Shown here piece after piece: positions 16,219-25,190 of a stretch of DNA of 64,000 nucleotides. The position numbers and the translations under genes were made by a program. The notes under the pieces are model-generated. The model was not told where the DNA came from. It did not search any database and saw only the letters and a program-made list of their open reading frames with translations. Position 1 is the first letter of the stretch, and every line of letters starts with the position of its first letter. This DNA comes from JAHBNG01 sp039028975 (GTDB taxonomy: Bacteria > Chloroflexota > Anaerolineae > Caldilineales > Caldilineaceae): assembly GCA_039028975.1 (NCBI GenBank), contig JBCCHB010000052.1, forward strand, positions 30,795 through 94,794, written 5' to 3'.

Positions 16219-17643
16219 TTATCCCAACTCCTGCAATTGAGCACTGAGTCTTTCTGCACTGCGCACGTTGATGATCCCGCTCTCCATACCGGACAATTTT
16301 TTCTGGGCTGATTCGTCAAAGGTTGCGCAGGCATCTGGCACCAGAACCACACTATAACCTCGGTCGCTGGCGCTACGAATGGAGCCTTCCAGCCCACCAG
16401 CAAACGAGATACCGGTCAGGATCAGCTGCTCAACATCAAGATTACGCAGCCGTTCATCCAGGCCGGTCCCTGTAAAAATCCCCAATCCTGGTTTGTCGAG
16501 GACCAGTTCCTCAGATGTCGGCTCAACCTCGGTCATGAACGCTGCTGCCATGCTATCTTTGAACGGGGTAATTTCCAGCAATCGCAAATGGTGGCTCAAA
16601 TCCCGTCCATTGCTCATTTGAGCGGCGGTGCGTACATGGATCACGGGTAGATCGAGGCATCTACAGCGCTCAAGCAACATGGCTATGTTGGAGATTGCGC
16701 TTTGCACACGTTCATAATAGGCTAGGCGTTGGGCTTCAGTGCTGGCTTGACCAGGTATCTGGCCGATAGCGCAATCTGGATCGCAGGCAAAGCACTGGGC
16801 ATCCATGACCACAAACGCAAAATTCTCTTTGGAAATCGATAGCTCAACCGCCGGTGGAAAGATAAGTGAATAGGGGTTGACTTCTGGTCCCGGTGGTGTT
16901 TTGGGTGGCTTTGGCAGATAGGGTTTGACCCGCTCCAATCCGCTGCGAGACTGGCCGTTACCGTTAGCCATTGGTGTCAGCATTTTCTTGACCTGATCCG
17001 TCGTCATCACCTGAACAAGTCCACCCTCCATCCGCTGCAGCGCTGCTTCATGACTATCTGCCGTCGAGTCGGCACAGGCGTCGCTCACAAGTATGACCTG
17101 ATAGCCCAAGTCGATGGCATCCCGCACGGCGCTTTCGATACAGCCACCGGTGGCTGTTCCCGTAAAGAGCAACGTGTTGATGCCCAAATTGCGCAACAGA
17201 CGATCAATATTGGTGGTGGCAAAGACGCCCGACGACGATTTGCTGATGACCAACTCATCTCCCATAGGCGCAACCTCAACCAACGGTTCCGCCTCTTTGC
17301 TATCGGACGGCACGACCAATCCCCGTACAAGCTGCTTCCGGCCCACATCTCGGGAATCCCTTGTCCGTTCGGCGACGCGGACGTGGACGACCTCCATCTC
17401 TTTATGACGAAAGAGAGAGAGTAAGCCCTGTATCGGTGGAATTATGTCATCGATCTGGGCAAAGTAAGGTGCAAATACATCGGCAACGCCTATCTCGATG
17501 GCTGTCCGCCCTTCGCCCCACTCTGGATGAGCATCGAAGTATTGCATATCAACCACGAGCAAGGCCATGTTGTTTGGGTCTACTCTGGACAGTGGTGAAG
17601 ATGTATTTGCCTGTTGTAAAGAATGCGGAAAGCTTGGGTGCAT
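16219..17643 (-). CDS. Fused double isochorismatase-like protein (one active, one cysteine-less domain)
   Basis: The 474-residue protein contains two tandem isochorismatase/cysteine-hydrolase domains. Domain 1 (about 27-230) has ALLVVDMQYFD (Asp), a Lys in LVISKSSSGVF, and the nucleophile loop FTGTATGGCIESAVRDA with cysteine. Domain 2 (about 270-474) has AFVVMDAQCFA, LVLDKPGLGIF, and LTGISFAGGLEGSIRSA, where glycine replaces the cysteine. A proline-rich linker (KPPKTPPGPE) joins them. The superfamily includes N-carbamoylsarcosine and ureidoacrylate amidohydrolases. It is the first gene of the left arm, divergent from the transporter at 18093 across a 449-bp region with two operator-like sites. 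Confidence 0.85.
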   Translation of the reverse strand: MHPSFPHSLQQANTSSPLSRVDPNNMALLVVDMQYFDAHPEWGEGRTAIEIGVADVFAPYFAQIDDIIPPIQGLLSLFRHKEMEVVHVRVAERTRDSRDVGRKQLVRGLVVPSDSKEAEPLVEVAPMGDELVISKSSSGVFATTNIDRLLRNLGINTLLFTGTATGGCIESAVRDAIDLGYQVILVSDACADSTADSHEAALQRMEGGLVQVMTTDQVKKMLTPMANGNGQSRSGLERVKPYLPKPPKTPPGPEVNPYSLIFPPAVELSISKENFAFVVMDAQCFACDPDCAIGQIPGQASTEAQRLAYYERVQSAISNIAMLLERCRCLDLPVIHVRTAAQMSNGRDLSHHLRLLEITPFKDSMAAAFMTEVEPTSEELVLDKPGLGIFTGTGLDERLRNLDVEQLILTGISFAGGLEGSIRSASDRGYSVVLVPDACATFDESAQKKLSGMESGIINVRSAERLSAQLQELG

Positions 17644-17764
17644 GGGATCACTTGCTGAGACCTATGGTCTGTGTGCAATGAGGCTCATATGCAAAGATGG
17701 GGGAAGAGCGAGATAGATTTGTGGTACCGGCCAAAAGCCTGCAAGCAGATGCCATCAGCTGCCT

Positions 17765-17778
17765 GTCAACTGTTAACA
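17765..17778. promoter_or_regulatory. Operator-like site 1 (partial palindrome)
   Basis: GTCAACTGTTAACA at 17765-17778 repeats 14 of 20 bases of the perfect palindrome at 17954-17973. Its near edge is about 122 bp upstream of the minus-strand start codon at 17643. It is a plausible second binding site for the same regulator. Confidence 0.6.
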
Positions 17779-17953
17779 CTTATTGTATCATACTTTTTAC
17801 CGAATTGTTCATGTACATTTTGCACAATCTTTTTGACGAAACGAGAACAATTTAAAGAATCACGCAATTGGACCATTCGTGGTATCAAAGTCATGTAATA
17901 GGAACGCCCGATTGACAGCACATACAATCTATGATATTACTTAAACAATACCA

Positions 17954-17973
17954 GTCAACTGTTAACAGTTGAC
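17954..17973. promoter_or_regulatory. Operator-like perfect 20-bp palindrome
   Basis: GTCAACTGTTAACAGTTGAC equals its own reverse complement. It ends 120 bp before the plus-strand start at 18093, mirroring site 1 on the other side of the divergent region. Palindromes of this length with a central GTTAAC suit a dimeric helix-turn-helix regulator. The region 17644-18092 has no gene. Confidence 0.7.
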
Positions 17974-18092
17974 ACAAGGTGGCCAGATATGGATGAAGTT
18001 GCTATTTGATTGGTCAATTATCTGGTTAATCAATTCATGTCTTGCATTTCCCCCAAATAGTGCATGTTCCACAATACCAGGAGACCCCTTCC

Positions 18093-19721
18093 ATGACCCA
18101 ACTCCACAAGAAATTTCTCGTGAGCAGCTTCTTGTTGATTGCCTTCTCTGTTCTCATTGCGTGTGCTGCACCCGTTGCCCCTGCATCGGGTGGAGACGAC
18201 GGTGCTGCCGAGGCCCCAGCCGCTGATTCAAGTGAACCGACCCGGCTTGTTGTTGCCCAAACGGTTGATCTGGATGGCCTTGAGCCATCTGAAGTCAACT
18301 CTCGCGCGGAGGCAAACATCTTTGGTCACATTTATGCGACCCTGTACCAAATTGCCGAAACAGGTGAGCTAGTTCCTTACTTAGCTGATTCGTTTAGCCT
18401 TTCTGACGATGGTACCAATATGACCTTTACGCTGAAGGAAGGGTTAACTTGCCATGATGGTGAGGCGCTCACTGCAGAGGATGTCGCTTATACCTTCCAG
18501 CGTGCGGCTGACGATGCCAATGGCTTTACGGGCAATACGGCTGGCTTTGTTCTAGATGCGCTTGGTTATGTAGATGCTCAGGCCGACAGCGATCTAGAAG
18601 TGACGATTATGATGAACCGCTTCACATCTCCGGCATTAGGCCTCATCTCTGAAGTGTATATTCACTGCAAAGACTCCTACGAATCCATGAGTCTTGAGGA
18701 AGCCGCGGCCAATCCCATCGGCTCTGGTCCCTACAGCTTTGTTGAGTGGGTTAAGGACGACTATACGCTACTGGCCAAAGTCCCTGATTTTTCCCTGCGT
18801 GAGACCTTTTTTGACGAGATCGAATGGCGGGTCATCCCTGAAGCCTCTACCCGTTCTGCGGAACTGATTGCTGGCAATGTGCATGTGATTACCAACGTGC
18901 CGCCTGATCAGCATGCAACGGTCGATGCCTCGGAGACAGCATCCATCCACGGCGTTGCCGGGACCCGCCGGATGTATGTAGGCTTTAATCAGCGCGACAT
19001 CTTTGACGATACGGAAGGTGGACTGGCGGTTAAAAATACCGATGTGCGCGTGGCCCTCCAATATGCCGTAGACGTACCGACCATCTGTCAGGCCCTGTTG
19101 GCGTTTGAATGTGAACGGGCCTCCAGCATGGTCAACAAGCCCAACGACAATCCTAATCTGGAACCCTATCCCTACGATCCAGCCAAAGCCGAAGAGCTAT
19201 TGGATGCAGCAGGTTATCCGCGCGGCGATGACGGTGTTCGCTTTGAGATCGTCTTCCAAGCTGGTGCTGGACGCTATTTGAATGATGTCAACGTGGTCCA
19301 GGCCATTGGTCAATATCTGACCGATGTTGGCGTCCAGACCGATGTGCAGATTCTCGACTGGAGCTCCGAATTTGTACCTGCCCTGCGTCAGCACGATGTT
19401 GGTCCGCTCTACTTTGTCGGTACAGGCGGCTCTACGTGGAGCGCCGTCTATGATATGGCCGATCTCTCGGAACCAACTGGTGCAACCAACTACACCGAGT
19501 GGCAGAATCCAGATTGGTTTGAGAAGTGGGATAGCCTAGCGACCGTCTTCGATCCTGAAGAAGAGCGTGTGATCACTAACGAGATGCTGGAGATCATGTA
19601 CAACGATCCACCCTGGCTCTTCCTCTACTTCCAGCCCGACTTCTATGGCGTTGCCAATGTGCTCGACTGGGAACCCCGCCGCGATGAGAAGATCGTTGTC
19701 TATGGTGCCAAACTGAAATAG
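18093..19721 (+). CDS. ABC transporter substrate-binding lipoprotein (SBP_bac_5)
   Basis: The ATG at 18093 lies 9 nt after CAGGAG and gives the lipoprotein signal MTQLHKKFLVSSFLLIAFSV followed by LIACAAP with the lipid-modified cysteine; an upstream in-frame ATG at 18042 would bury the signal. The 542-residue protein has the family-5 pattern: EPSEVNSRAEANIFGHIYAT, MTFTLKEGLTCHDGEALTAE, DVAYTFQRAAD and VALQYAVD. It is the first gene of the right arm and feeds permeases 19804-20793 and 20786-21730. The 82 bp after it are low-complexity and could form a weak hairpin. Confidence 0.93.
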   Translation: MTQLHKKFLVSSFLLIAFSVLIACAAPVAPASGGDDGAAEAPAADSSEPTRLVVAQTVDLDGLEPSEVNSRAEANIFGHIYATLYQIAETGELVPYLADSFSLSDDGTNMTFTLKEGLTCHDGEALTAEDVAYTFQRAADDANGFTGNTAGFVLDALGYVDAQADSDLEVTIMMNRFTSPALGLISEVYIHCKDSYESMSLEEAAANPIGSGPYSFVEWVKDDYTLLAKVPDFSLRETFFDEIEWRVIPEASTRSAELIAGNVHVITNVPPDQHATVDASETASIHGVAGTRRMYVGFNQRDIFDDTEGGLAVKNTDVRVALQYAVDVPTICQALLAFECERASSMVNKPNDNPNLEPYPYDPAKAEELLDAAGYPRGDDGVRFEIVFQAGAGRYLNDVNVVQAIGQYLTDVGVQTDVQILDWSSEFVPALRQHDVGPLYFVGTGGSTWSAVYDMADLSEPTGATNYTEWQNPDWFEKWDSLATVFDPEEERVITNEMLEIMYNDPPWLFLYFQPDFYGVANVLDWEPRRDEKIVVYGAKLK

Positions 19722-19803
19722 ATTAAAGGATGATAGAGATGGTTAAGATGTAGGTAAGAGCCTCATCTCAATCATTTTGTCATCTTCATCATCTTGTCAT
19801 CCC

Positions 19804-20793
19804 ATGGGTACCTACCTAGTCCGCCGCTTGTTACAAACCATCCTCGTCATCATTGGGGTGACGATTTTGGCTTTTGTGACGCTGCACATGGCCGGCGATC
19901 CGACTTATCTTTATGTGAGTGAGCGTGCCTCGGAAGCCGAAGTGGCTGAGACACGCGCCAAGCTTGGCTTTGATCGTCCTCTCTATCTGCAGTATGCCAG
20001 TTATATATGGGGCTTGGTGCGAGGCGATATGGGCAACTCACTGCGGACGCGTACGCCTGCTCTAGAGCTTGTGCTTGAACGTCTGCCAGCGACTATTGAG
20101 TTGACGCTCTTTGCCATGTTTATTGCCGTGTTTTTTGCGATTCCCATCGGCATCCTCTCGGCCATGAATCGCGGCACGGCATTAGATGGTGGTGTCATGC
20201 TCTTTGCCATGATCGGTCAATCCATGCCCAGCTTCTGGCTCGGGATCATGCTCATCCTTTTTGTGGCGCTGAACTTCCGTTGGTTACCTATATCCGGCCA
20301 TGTGCCGGTGATTCAGCCCTTTCTTGCTGGGCAATTTGGTCTTGCATTCTCCAACATTCCAGAGGCGATTCGCCACCTTATTTTGCCCGCGATCACTCTT
20401 GGTGTCTTTTCATTAGCTCGTAACGCAAGGCTGATTCGCTCATCCATGCTGGAGGTTCTTTCTCAAGATTACGTTGTTACGGCCCGAGCCAAAGGGCTGC
20501 GAGCTTTCACGGTGATGACTCGCCATGCGTTTCGCAATGCCCTTATTCCTTTCGTGACTATTGTAGGACTGGAATTTGGCTTTCTACTCAGCGGCGTTGT
20601 CGTCACCGAGACGGTCTTTTCATGGCCGGGCGTGGGGCGTCTAGTCTTCAACTCGATTAACCAACGTGACATTCCTGTGGTTCAGTCCGCGGTCGTTTTT
20701 TTCTCGCTGCTCTTTGTCATTTTGAACCTGATTGTCGACGTGATTTATACATTTCTCGACCCACGCATCCGGTTGAGTCAGAGCAATGAGTGA
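19804..20793 (+). CDS. Opp/Dpp-type ABC transporter permease, DppB/OppB class
   Basis: Start placed at ATG 19804, giving MGTYLVRRLLQTILVIIGVT, which aligns with the start of the other DppB-class protein; a TTG nine codons upstream is less likely. The 329-residue protein has the EAA loop QDYVVTARAKGLRAFTVMTR and the signature VTETVFSWPGVGRLVFNSIN. It is slightly longer than its left-arm counterpart because of an insertion around HVPVIQPFLAGQFG. It overlaps the next permease gene by 8 bp. Confidence 0.92.
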   Translation: MGTYLVRRLLQTILVIIGVTILAFVTLHMAGDPTYLYVSERASEAEVAETRAKLGFDRPLYLQYASYIWGLVRGDMGNSLRTRTPALELVLERLPATIELTLFAMFIAVFFAIPIGILSAMNRGTALDGGVMLFAMIGQSMPSFWLGIMLILFVALNFRWLPISGHVPVIQPFLAGQFGLAFSNIPEAIRHLILPAITLGVFSLARNARLIRSSMLEVLSQDYVVTARAKGLRAFTVMTRHAFRNALIPFVTIVGLEFGFLLSGVVVTETVFSWPGVGRLVFNSINQRDIPVVQSAVVFFSLLFVILNLIVDVIYTFLDPRIRLSQSNE

Positions 20794-21730
20794 GCAAGCG
20801 ACTACTGTAACGACTGAATCAGCCCCCCAATCAGTCTCTACGCCAGATGTTCGATTACAGCCCTCATTCTGGCGTAAAGCAAGTGCCAGTTTGGCCCGCG
20901 CAAAGTGGCCCGTTTTGGCCATAGTTTTTCTGGTGCTTATTGTACTGATCGCCATTTTTAACGACGTACTTGCTCCCCATGATCCAAACCGGCAGAACCT
21001 TATCCGACGCCTACAGCCACCACTCACATTTATGGATGATGGCACAGCCGAATATTGGCTTGGTAGTGACGGGTTAGGGCGCGATGTCCTCTCCAGGCTG
21101 ATCTTTGGGGCCAGAATTTCAATTTTGGTGGGCTTGGCTGCGGTGGTTCTAGGTGGCTGTATGGGGACCATGCTTGGCGTCATCGCTGGCTATGTGGGTG
21201 GGCGGACTGATGACGTGATTATGCGGCTGGCCGATATTCAACTGGCCTTTCCTTTTATTCTGTTAGCCATCATGGTGCTGGTCGTACTTGGTTCGGGCAT
21301 TCTCAATTTGATTCTTGTTCTCGGCATTGGTCAATGGGTAACATACGCTAGGATTGCGCGTGGCGAAACCATTGCCCAACGCGAAAAGGAGTATGTAGAG
21401 GCGGCAAACGCCATTGGTGTCAGTCACCAACGCATCCTGCGGCTGACGATACTGCCCAATATTCTGGCACCACTGATTGTGATTGCTTCTTTTAACGTGG
21501 CTAGCGTGATTCTGGCTGAGGCATCTCTCTCCTTTCTGGGGTTGGGCGTTCCGCCTGACGTACCGACCTGGGGTGCCATGTTGGCCGAAAGCCGAGATCA
21601 GATTATGGGCGGATTCTGGTGGTTGGCTGTTTTGCCCGGCGTAGCCATTATGTTAACGGTCTTGTCGCTCAATATTTTGGGTGATTGGATGCGCGATTTT
21701 CTCGATCCGCGTCTGCGAGGGCGCTCTTAG
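20786..21730 (+). CDS. Opp/Dpp-type ABC transporter permease, DppC/OppC class
   Basis: A 314-residue permease with the DppC-class marker LGSDGLGRDVLSRLIFGARI, EAA loop KEYVEAANAIGVSHQRILRL, and C-terminal GDWMRDFLDPRLRGRS. It overlaps the DppB-class gene by 8 bp and its stop abuts the ATG of the DUF4438 gene at 21731 with no gap, so transporter and DUF4438 protein are made from one message. No ATP-binding subunit follows. Confidence 0.92.
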   Translation: MSEQATTVTTESAPQSVSTPDVRLQPSFWRKASASLARAKWPVLAIVFLVLIVLIAIFNDVLAPHDPNRQNLIRRLQPPLTFMDDGTAEYWLGSDGLGRDVLSRLIFGARISILVGLAAVVLGGCMGTMLGVIAGYVGGRTDDVIMRLADIQLAFPFILLAIMVLVVLGSGILNLILVLGIGQWVTYARIARGETIAQREKEYVEAANAIGVSHQRILRLTILPNILAPLIVIASFNVASVILAEASLSFLGLGVPPDVPTWGAMLAESRDQIMGGFWWLAVLPGVAIMLTVLSLNILGDWMRDFLDPRLRGRS

Positions 21731-22597
21731 ATGAACGCTCAACTCAATACCAATAGTGATGACTTAATCATGATGGCGGTGACTGGCTTCATTAGTCCGC
21801 CAACCTTGCAGCGATCGCCCTATCGACCGGATACGGAAGGCATTGGAACGGTGTTGATTGGCATGTCAGGCATTGTCTACAATGCGCGAGTCGGTGGACC
21901 GGCATACGGCTGGTCAGGCGATCATGTGGAGCCGGGCGTCAGCATTGCCCACCCCGACTACGACATCGATCACGCAATGCACTACCTGACCTGTGTAGGC
22001 AATGAAGCGGTGGTCATGAGTGGGCTGGCCGCAGGTGCGAAAGGAGTGGTGACCGGCGAACACGCTCGTCTGCTAGTCGATTTTGAGCCGGACGTGCTGG
22101 AACAGCTCGCCGTGGATGACAAAATTCTGCTCAAAACTCACGGCCGGGGTATGAAGCTGCTCGATTTTCCAGGCGTGCTGGTCAAAAAAGCAGGGCCAAA
22201 CTTAATCCAAAATTGGGGCATGCGTAAGTCTGATACTGGCAAGCTACAGGTGCCAGTGGTGGCCAAGATTCCGGCCCGAATTATGGGTAGCGGTGCCGAA
22301 TTGACGCCAGAATTTGTGGATCAAGACCTAATGACGGGAGACAAGGCCGCGCTGGCTGAACATGGCATCGACAACCTGCTTCTTGGCGATCTAGTCGCCG
22401 TGATGGACACAGACCACCGCTTTGGACGCGGCTTCAAACCTGGTGGTGTCTCTATTGGCATCATTATGCATGGCGATTCAATCATGACTGGGCATGGCCC
22501 TGGTTGCCAGGATCTATTGGTCTGTGCAGACGAAGAGATTGAGCCGATCATTGAGCCTGACGCCAACATCGTCAATTATCTGGGAATCAATGCCTAA
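21731..22597 (+). CDS. DUF4438-family protein, copy 1
   Basis: A 288-residue protein I recognise as DUF4438 (Thermotoga TM1086-type) from GMSGIVYNARVGGPAYGWSG, DHVEPGVSI, THGRGMKLLDFP and GRGFKPGGVSIGIIMHGDS. The function of the family is unknown; it is two-domain and often sits with transporters. Directly joined to the permease gene (start at the base after its stop). A paralogue follows at 22887-23762. Highly conserved histidines and glycines (DHVEPGVS, GHGPGC) could form a ligand or metal site, which is inference. Confidence 0.8.
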   Translation: MNAQLNTNSDDLIMMAVTGFISPPTLQRSPYRPDTEGIGTVLIGMSGIVYNARVGGPAYGWSGDHVEPGVSIAHPDYDIDHAMHYLTCVGNEAVVMSGLAAGAKGVVTGEHARLLVDFEPDVLEQLAVDDKILLKTHGRGMKLLDFPGVLVKKAGPNLIQNWGMRKSDTGKLQVPVVAKIPARIMGSGAELTPEFVDQDLMTGDKAALAEHGIDNLLLGDLVAVMDTDHRFGRGFKPGGVSIGIIMHGDSIMTGHGPGCQDLLVCADEEIEPIIEPDANIVNYLGINA

Positions 22598-22643
22598 CGT
22601 TATTCTTTCATCTGATACCATTTGTAAATAACTCGACAAAAAG

Positions 22644-22880
22644 ATGGCAGATTTTACCAAGAAGCAAGGGCAATATTTAGCCTATATCTATAACTATACA
22701 AAGATTCAGGGCCAACCACCAGCCGAACATGAGATCCAACGATACTTTGGCGTCACGCCGCCGACGGTTCATCAGATGATTTTGAAATTGGAGGAGTTGG
22801 GTTTCATATCAAGAGTCCCCAGACAAAGCCGCTCGATTCAGGTATTAGTTCCGCCTGATCAACTTCCTTATCTGGAATAA
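22644..22880 (+). CDS. Small winged-helix DNA-binding protein (LexA-N-terminal-like)
   Basis: This 78-residue protein begins MADFTKKQGQYLAYIYNYTK and continues IQGQPPAEHEIQRYFGVTPP with a recognition-helix-like TVHQMILKLEELGFISR and a wing ending RSIQVLV. That is the stand-alone form of the LexA N-terminal winged helix, without the protease domain. It sits between the two DUF4438 genes, its stop touching the next start. It is the only obvious DNA-binding protein in the catabolic arms and hence a candidate for the GTCAAC..GTTGAC operators. Dimerisation would need to come from elsewhere. Confidence 0.75.
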   Translation: MADFTKKQGQYLAYIYNYTKIQGQPPAEHEIQRYFGVTPPTVHQMILKLEELGFISRVPRQSRSIQVLVPPDQLPYLE

Positions 22881-22886
22881 GTGTCA

Positions 22887-23762
22887 ATGTTAGATACAAA
22901 TTTATCATCTCTAGTCAAAATTTCGGTGGCGGGAGAGATTGCCAACCCATCCATGCCCGGCTTGCCCGCCAGCCCCTACATGGTCTCCGCGGATGGCGAG
23001 CCAATGGTAGTACCTGCTTTTGGCGGCATTGTCTACAACGTGGGCATTGGGGATCGGGCCACAGGCTGGGCGGGCGAACTGATTCAGCCAGGGGTTTCGA
23101 TTAAGAATAGCAACGCCAATGCCAATACCGCGCTGGGCGTCTATGCGTGTTTGGGGAATCGTGCTCGCGTCGTGAGTGGTACGGCGGCTGGCACAACTGG
23201 AACCGTTATCGGTAAGAGCGGACGCTTTGCCGAGCACGTGATCTGCGATTTCTTGCCGGAGGCGCTTGAAAAAATGGCCCCCGGCGATAAGGTGCAGATT
23301 CAGGCTTACGGCATCGGTATGAAGCTTGATGATTTTCCCGATATTGATTTCAAGAGCTGTTCGCCAGAGCTACTGGAGGCGCTCAATCCAGACGTCAGCA
23401 GTGACGGCAAGCTGGTTGTGCCAGTGAAAGGAATTGCGCCTAGCGTTTTGGCCGGTGCTGGTGCTGGTTTGGGCAGCGAGGCTGGCGCGCTTAACCTGCA
23501 AACATCGGAGCCGGATCTACTGGCAGAGAACGGTCTGGCCGACCTGTGTTTTGGCGATATTGTAGCTGTCACTGATTGGGACTCGCGCTATGGGCATGGC
23601 TATCTGCGCGGATCGATCATTATTGGTGTGGTTTGTCAGGGTGGCAGCTTCCGTAGTGGTTACGGCCCTGGCATCGCAGTCATTATGACAAGCAAGCAAG
23701 GCATGATTGAGCCAGTTGTTGCCACGGGTACAAATATGGCCGGCTTGCTCAAGCTTAGATAG
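22887..23762 (+). CDS. DUF4438-family protein, copy 2
   Basis: A 291-residue paralogue of the 21731 protein; the ATG at 22887 is preferred over a GTG two codons earlier. Shared landmarks are GGIVYNVGIGDRATGWAGEL, IQPGVSI, QAYGIGMKLDDFPDIDF, GDIVAVTDWDSRYGHGYLRG and RSGYGPG. It differs by a stretch PSVLAGAGAGLGSEAGALNL. Two diverged copies around a regulator suggest a heteromeric complex or two related ligands. The family has no assigned activity. Confidence 0.8.
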   Translation: MLDTNLSSLVKISVAGEIANPSMPGLPASPYMVSADGEPMVVPAFGGIVYNVGIGDRATGWAGELIQPGVSIKNSNANANTALGVYACLGNRARVVSGTAAGTTGTVIGKSGRFAEHVICDFLPEALEKMAPGDKVQIQAYGIGMKLDDFPDIDFKSCSPELLEALNPDVSSDGKLVVPVKGIAPSVLAGAGAGLGSEAGALNLQTSEPDLLAENGLADLCFGDIVAVTDWDSRYGHGYLRGSIIIGVVCQGGSFRSGYGPGIAVIMTSKQGMIEPVVATGTNMAGLLKLR

Positions 23763-23778
23763 TTTTTAGATAAATTTG

Positions 23779-24606
23779 ATGGACAATCTACTGGCAGACA
23801 AAGTCATCTTTGTAACGGGAGCGGGTCGCGGCTTGGGCTCTGGCGTTGCGCGCGGACTGGCCCAGCTAGGGGCAAAGCTCTGCATTACAGATGTCAACGA
23901 GAACGAACTTGCCCAAACCCTGGACGAGATTCAGCGAGACGGCAATGATGCCCTGACGCTGACCGCAGATGTGTGTGATTTCGCTCAAATGCAATCCGCC
24001 GTAGACGTGACAGTCCAACAGTGGGGGCGACTCGATATGATGGTCAACAATGCAGCGATTATGCCACTGGTCCCCTTCACAGAGACTACACCTGAATTGT
24101 GGCAAACCATCATCGATATAAACTTGACGGGTGTTTACAACGGCAGCAAAGCGGCCTGGCCCCAAATGGTAAAGCAAGGCGGCGGACATTGTGTGGCCAT
24201 TGCCAGCGGTGCCAGCGTCCGCGGTTTTGTGGATGAGGTAGCCTACTGTACAGCCAAGCACGGGTTGGAAGGCTTTACCAAGGCACTGGCCATAGAGGCC
24301 AAAGCGGCCAACATTGGCGTCAACACTATGGGGCCAGGCAAGCGAATCAAGCCGACTTCCATCTCGCGGGCGGAGGCTGAAAACTTATCTGCAGATCAAT
24401 TAGCAAAGTGGGCAGATCCAGCAACGCTTGCACCAGCCTTTGGCTGGTTAGCTCTGCAGCCACCAACGCGTTATACGGGGCTGCGCTTTGACGCTGGGCC
24501 GCTGGCCGATACAGTTACCACGGAAGGGTACAATTTTGAATTCGCTCCAGAGAAGGTGACGCTGTATGTGGAGGAATTCCGTACCCGATTGATGGGTAAA
24601 ATATGA
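23779..24606 (+). CDS. Short-chain dehydrogenase/reductase (SDR)
   Basis: Start at ATG 23779 (a TTG directly upstream is possible). The 275-residue classical SDR has the NAD(P) motif VTGAGRGLGSGVARGLA, NNAAIMP, and the Y-x-x-x-K pair at Tyr156 and Lys160 in YCTAKHG. The catalytic serine is in IASGASVRGF. After the active site the substrate loop MGPGKRIKPTSISRAEAENL is unusual and not typical of common SDRs. It overlaps the VOC gene by 4 bp (ATGA), indicating coupling. Substrate unknown; a hydroxyl or keto group on the imported compound fits the context. Confidence 0.88.
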   Translation: MDNLLADKVIFVTGAGRGLGSGVARGLAQLGAKLCITDVNENELAQTLDEIQRDGNDALTLTADVCDFAQMQSAVDVTVQQWGRLDMMVNNAAIMPLVPFTETTPELWQTIIDINLTGVYNGSKAAWPQMVKQGGGHCVAIASGASVRGFVDEVAYCTAKHGLEGFTKALAIEAKAANIGVNTMGPGKRIKPTSISRAEAENLSADQLAKWADPATLAPAFGWLALQPPTRYTGLRFDAGPLADTVTTEGYNFEFAPEKVTLYVEEFRTRLMGKI

Positions 24607-25034
24607 TTCGCGGAGCACTTAGCCATGTTGACCTAACCGTGACAGAGCTCTCTCGCTCTCAGGTATTCTATGATCACGTTCTTCGGGAATTAGGATACAA
24701 GCCGCTACCAGAGGCTGGAGCGGGATCGCCATGCTGGGGAATCGCCGATACGGCAGGTGGCTTCTTCACCATCGCGTTACAGACTGCTAGCAGAGAAGGC
24801 TCCAAGCAGAAGCACGATCGGTATGCTCCTGGCCTACATCACATGGCATTCCATGCGGATAGTCGAGAGGATGTAGATGACTTTTATAAATTCCTTTTGA
24901 CAATCGGTGTTCAGGTGCTGGACCCTCCAGCGGAGTACACTTATACAGAGGGATACTATGCTCTCTTCTTTGCTGACCCAGATGGTCTCAAGTTCGAAGT
25001 GGTTTTTGAACCAACGCTCAGAGGGAACGTGTAG
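24603..25034 (+). CDS. VOC-family protein (glyoxalase/dioxygenase fold)
   Basis: A 143-residue single-module-pair VOC protein: MIRGALSHVDLTVTELSRSQ starts the first module with its histidine, HHMAFHADSREDVDDFY carries the second, and GYYALFFADPDGLKFEVVFE ends with the usual glutamate. The three-ligand His-His-Glu pattern is consistent with a metal-dependent lyase, isomerase or dioxygenase. Start overlaps the SDR stop by 4 bp. Confidence 0.85.
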   Translation: MIRGALSHVDLTVTELSRSQVFYDHVLRELGYKPLPEAGAGSPCWGIADTAGGFFTIALQTASREGSKQKHDRYAPGLHHMAFHADSREDVDDFYKFLLTIGVQVLDPPAEYTYTEGYYALFFADPDGLKFEVVFEPTLRGNV

Positions 25035-25190
25035 GCTCACATGAGTTTGTAGACGGAATAGGCGTTAAAACGGCAATGCTTAAAAAGGAACCTGCTGCTC
25101 TCTTCTGGGAAGGGACCTTTCAATAGAAGTTGTCCAAGAGGAAAATCATGAACTTTTCTCACAAATAGAAATGTATAGGAAACGAAATCA

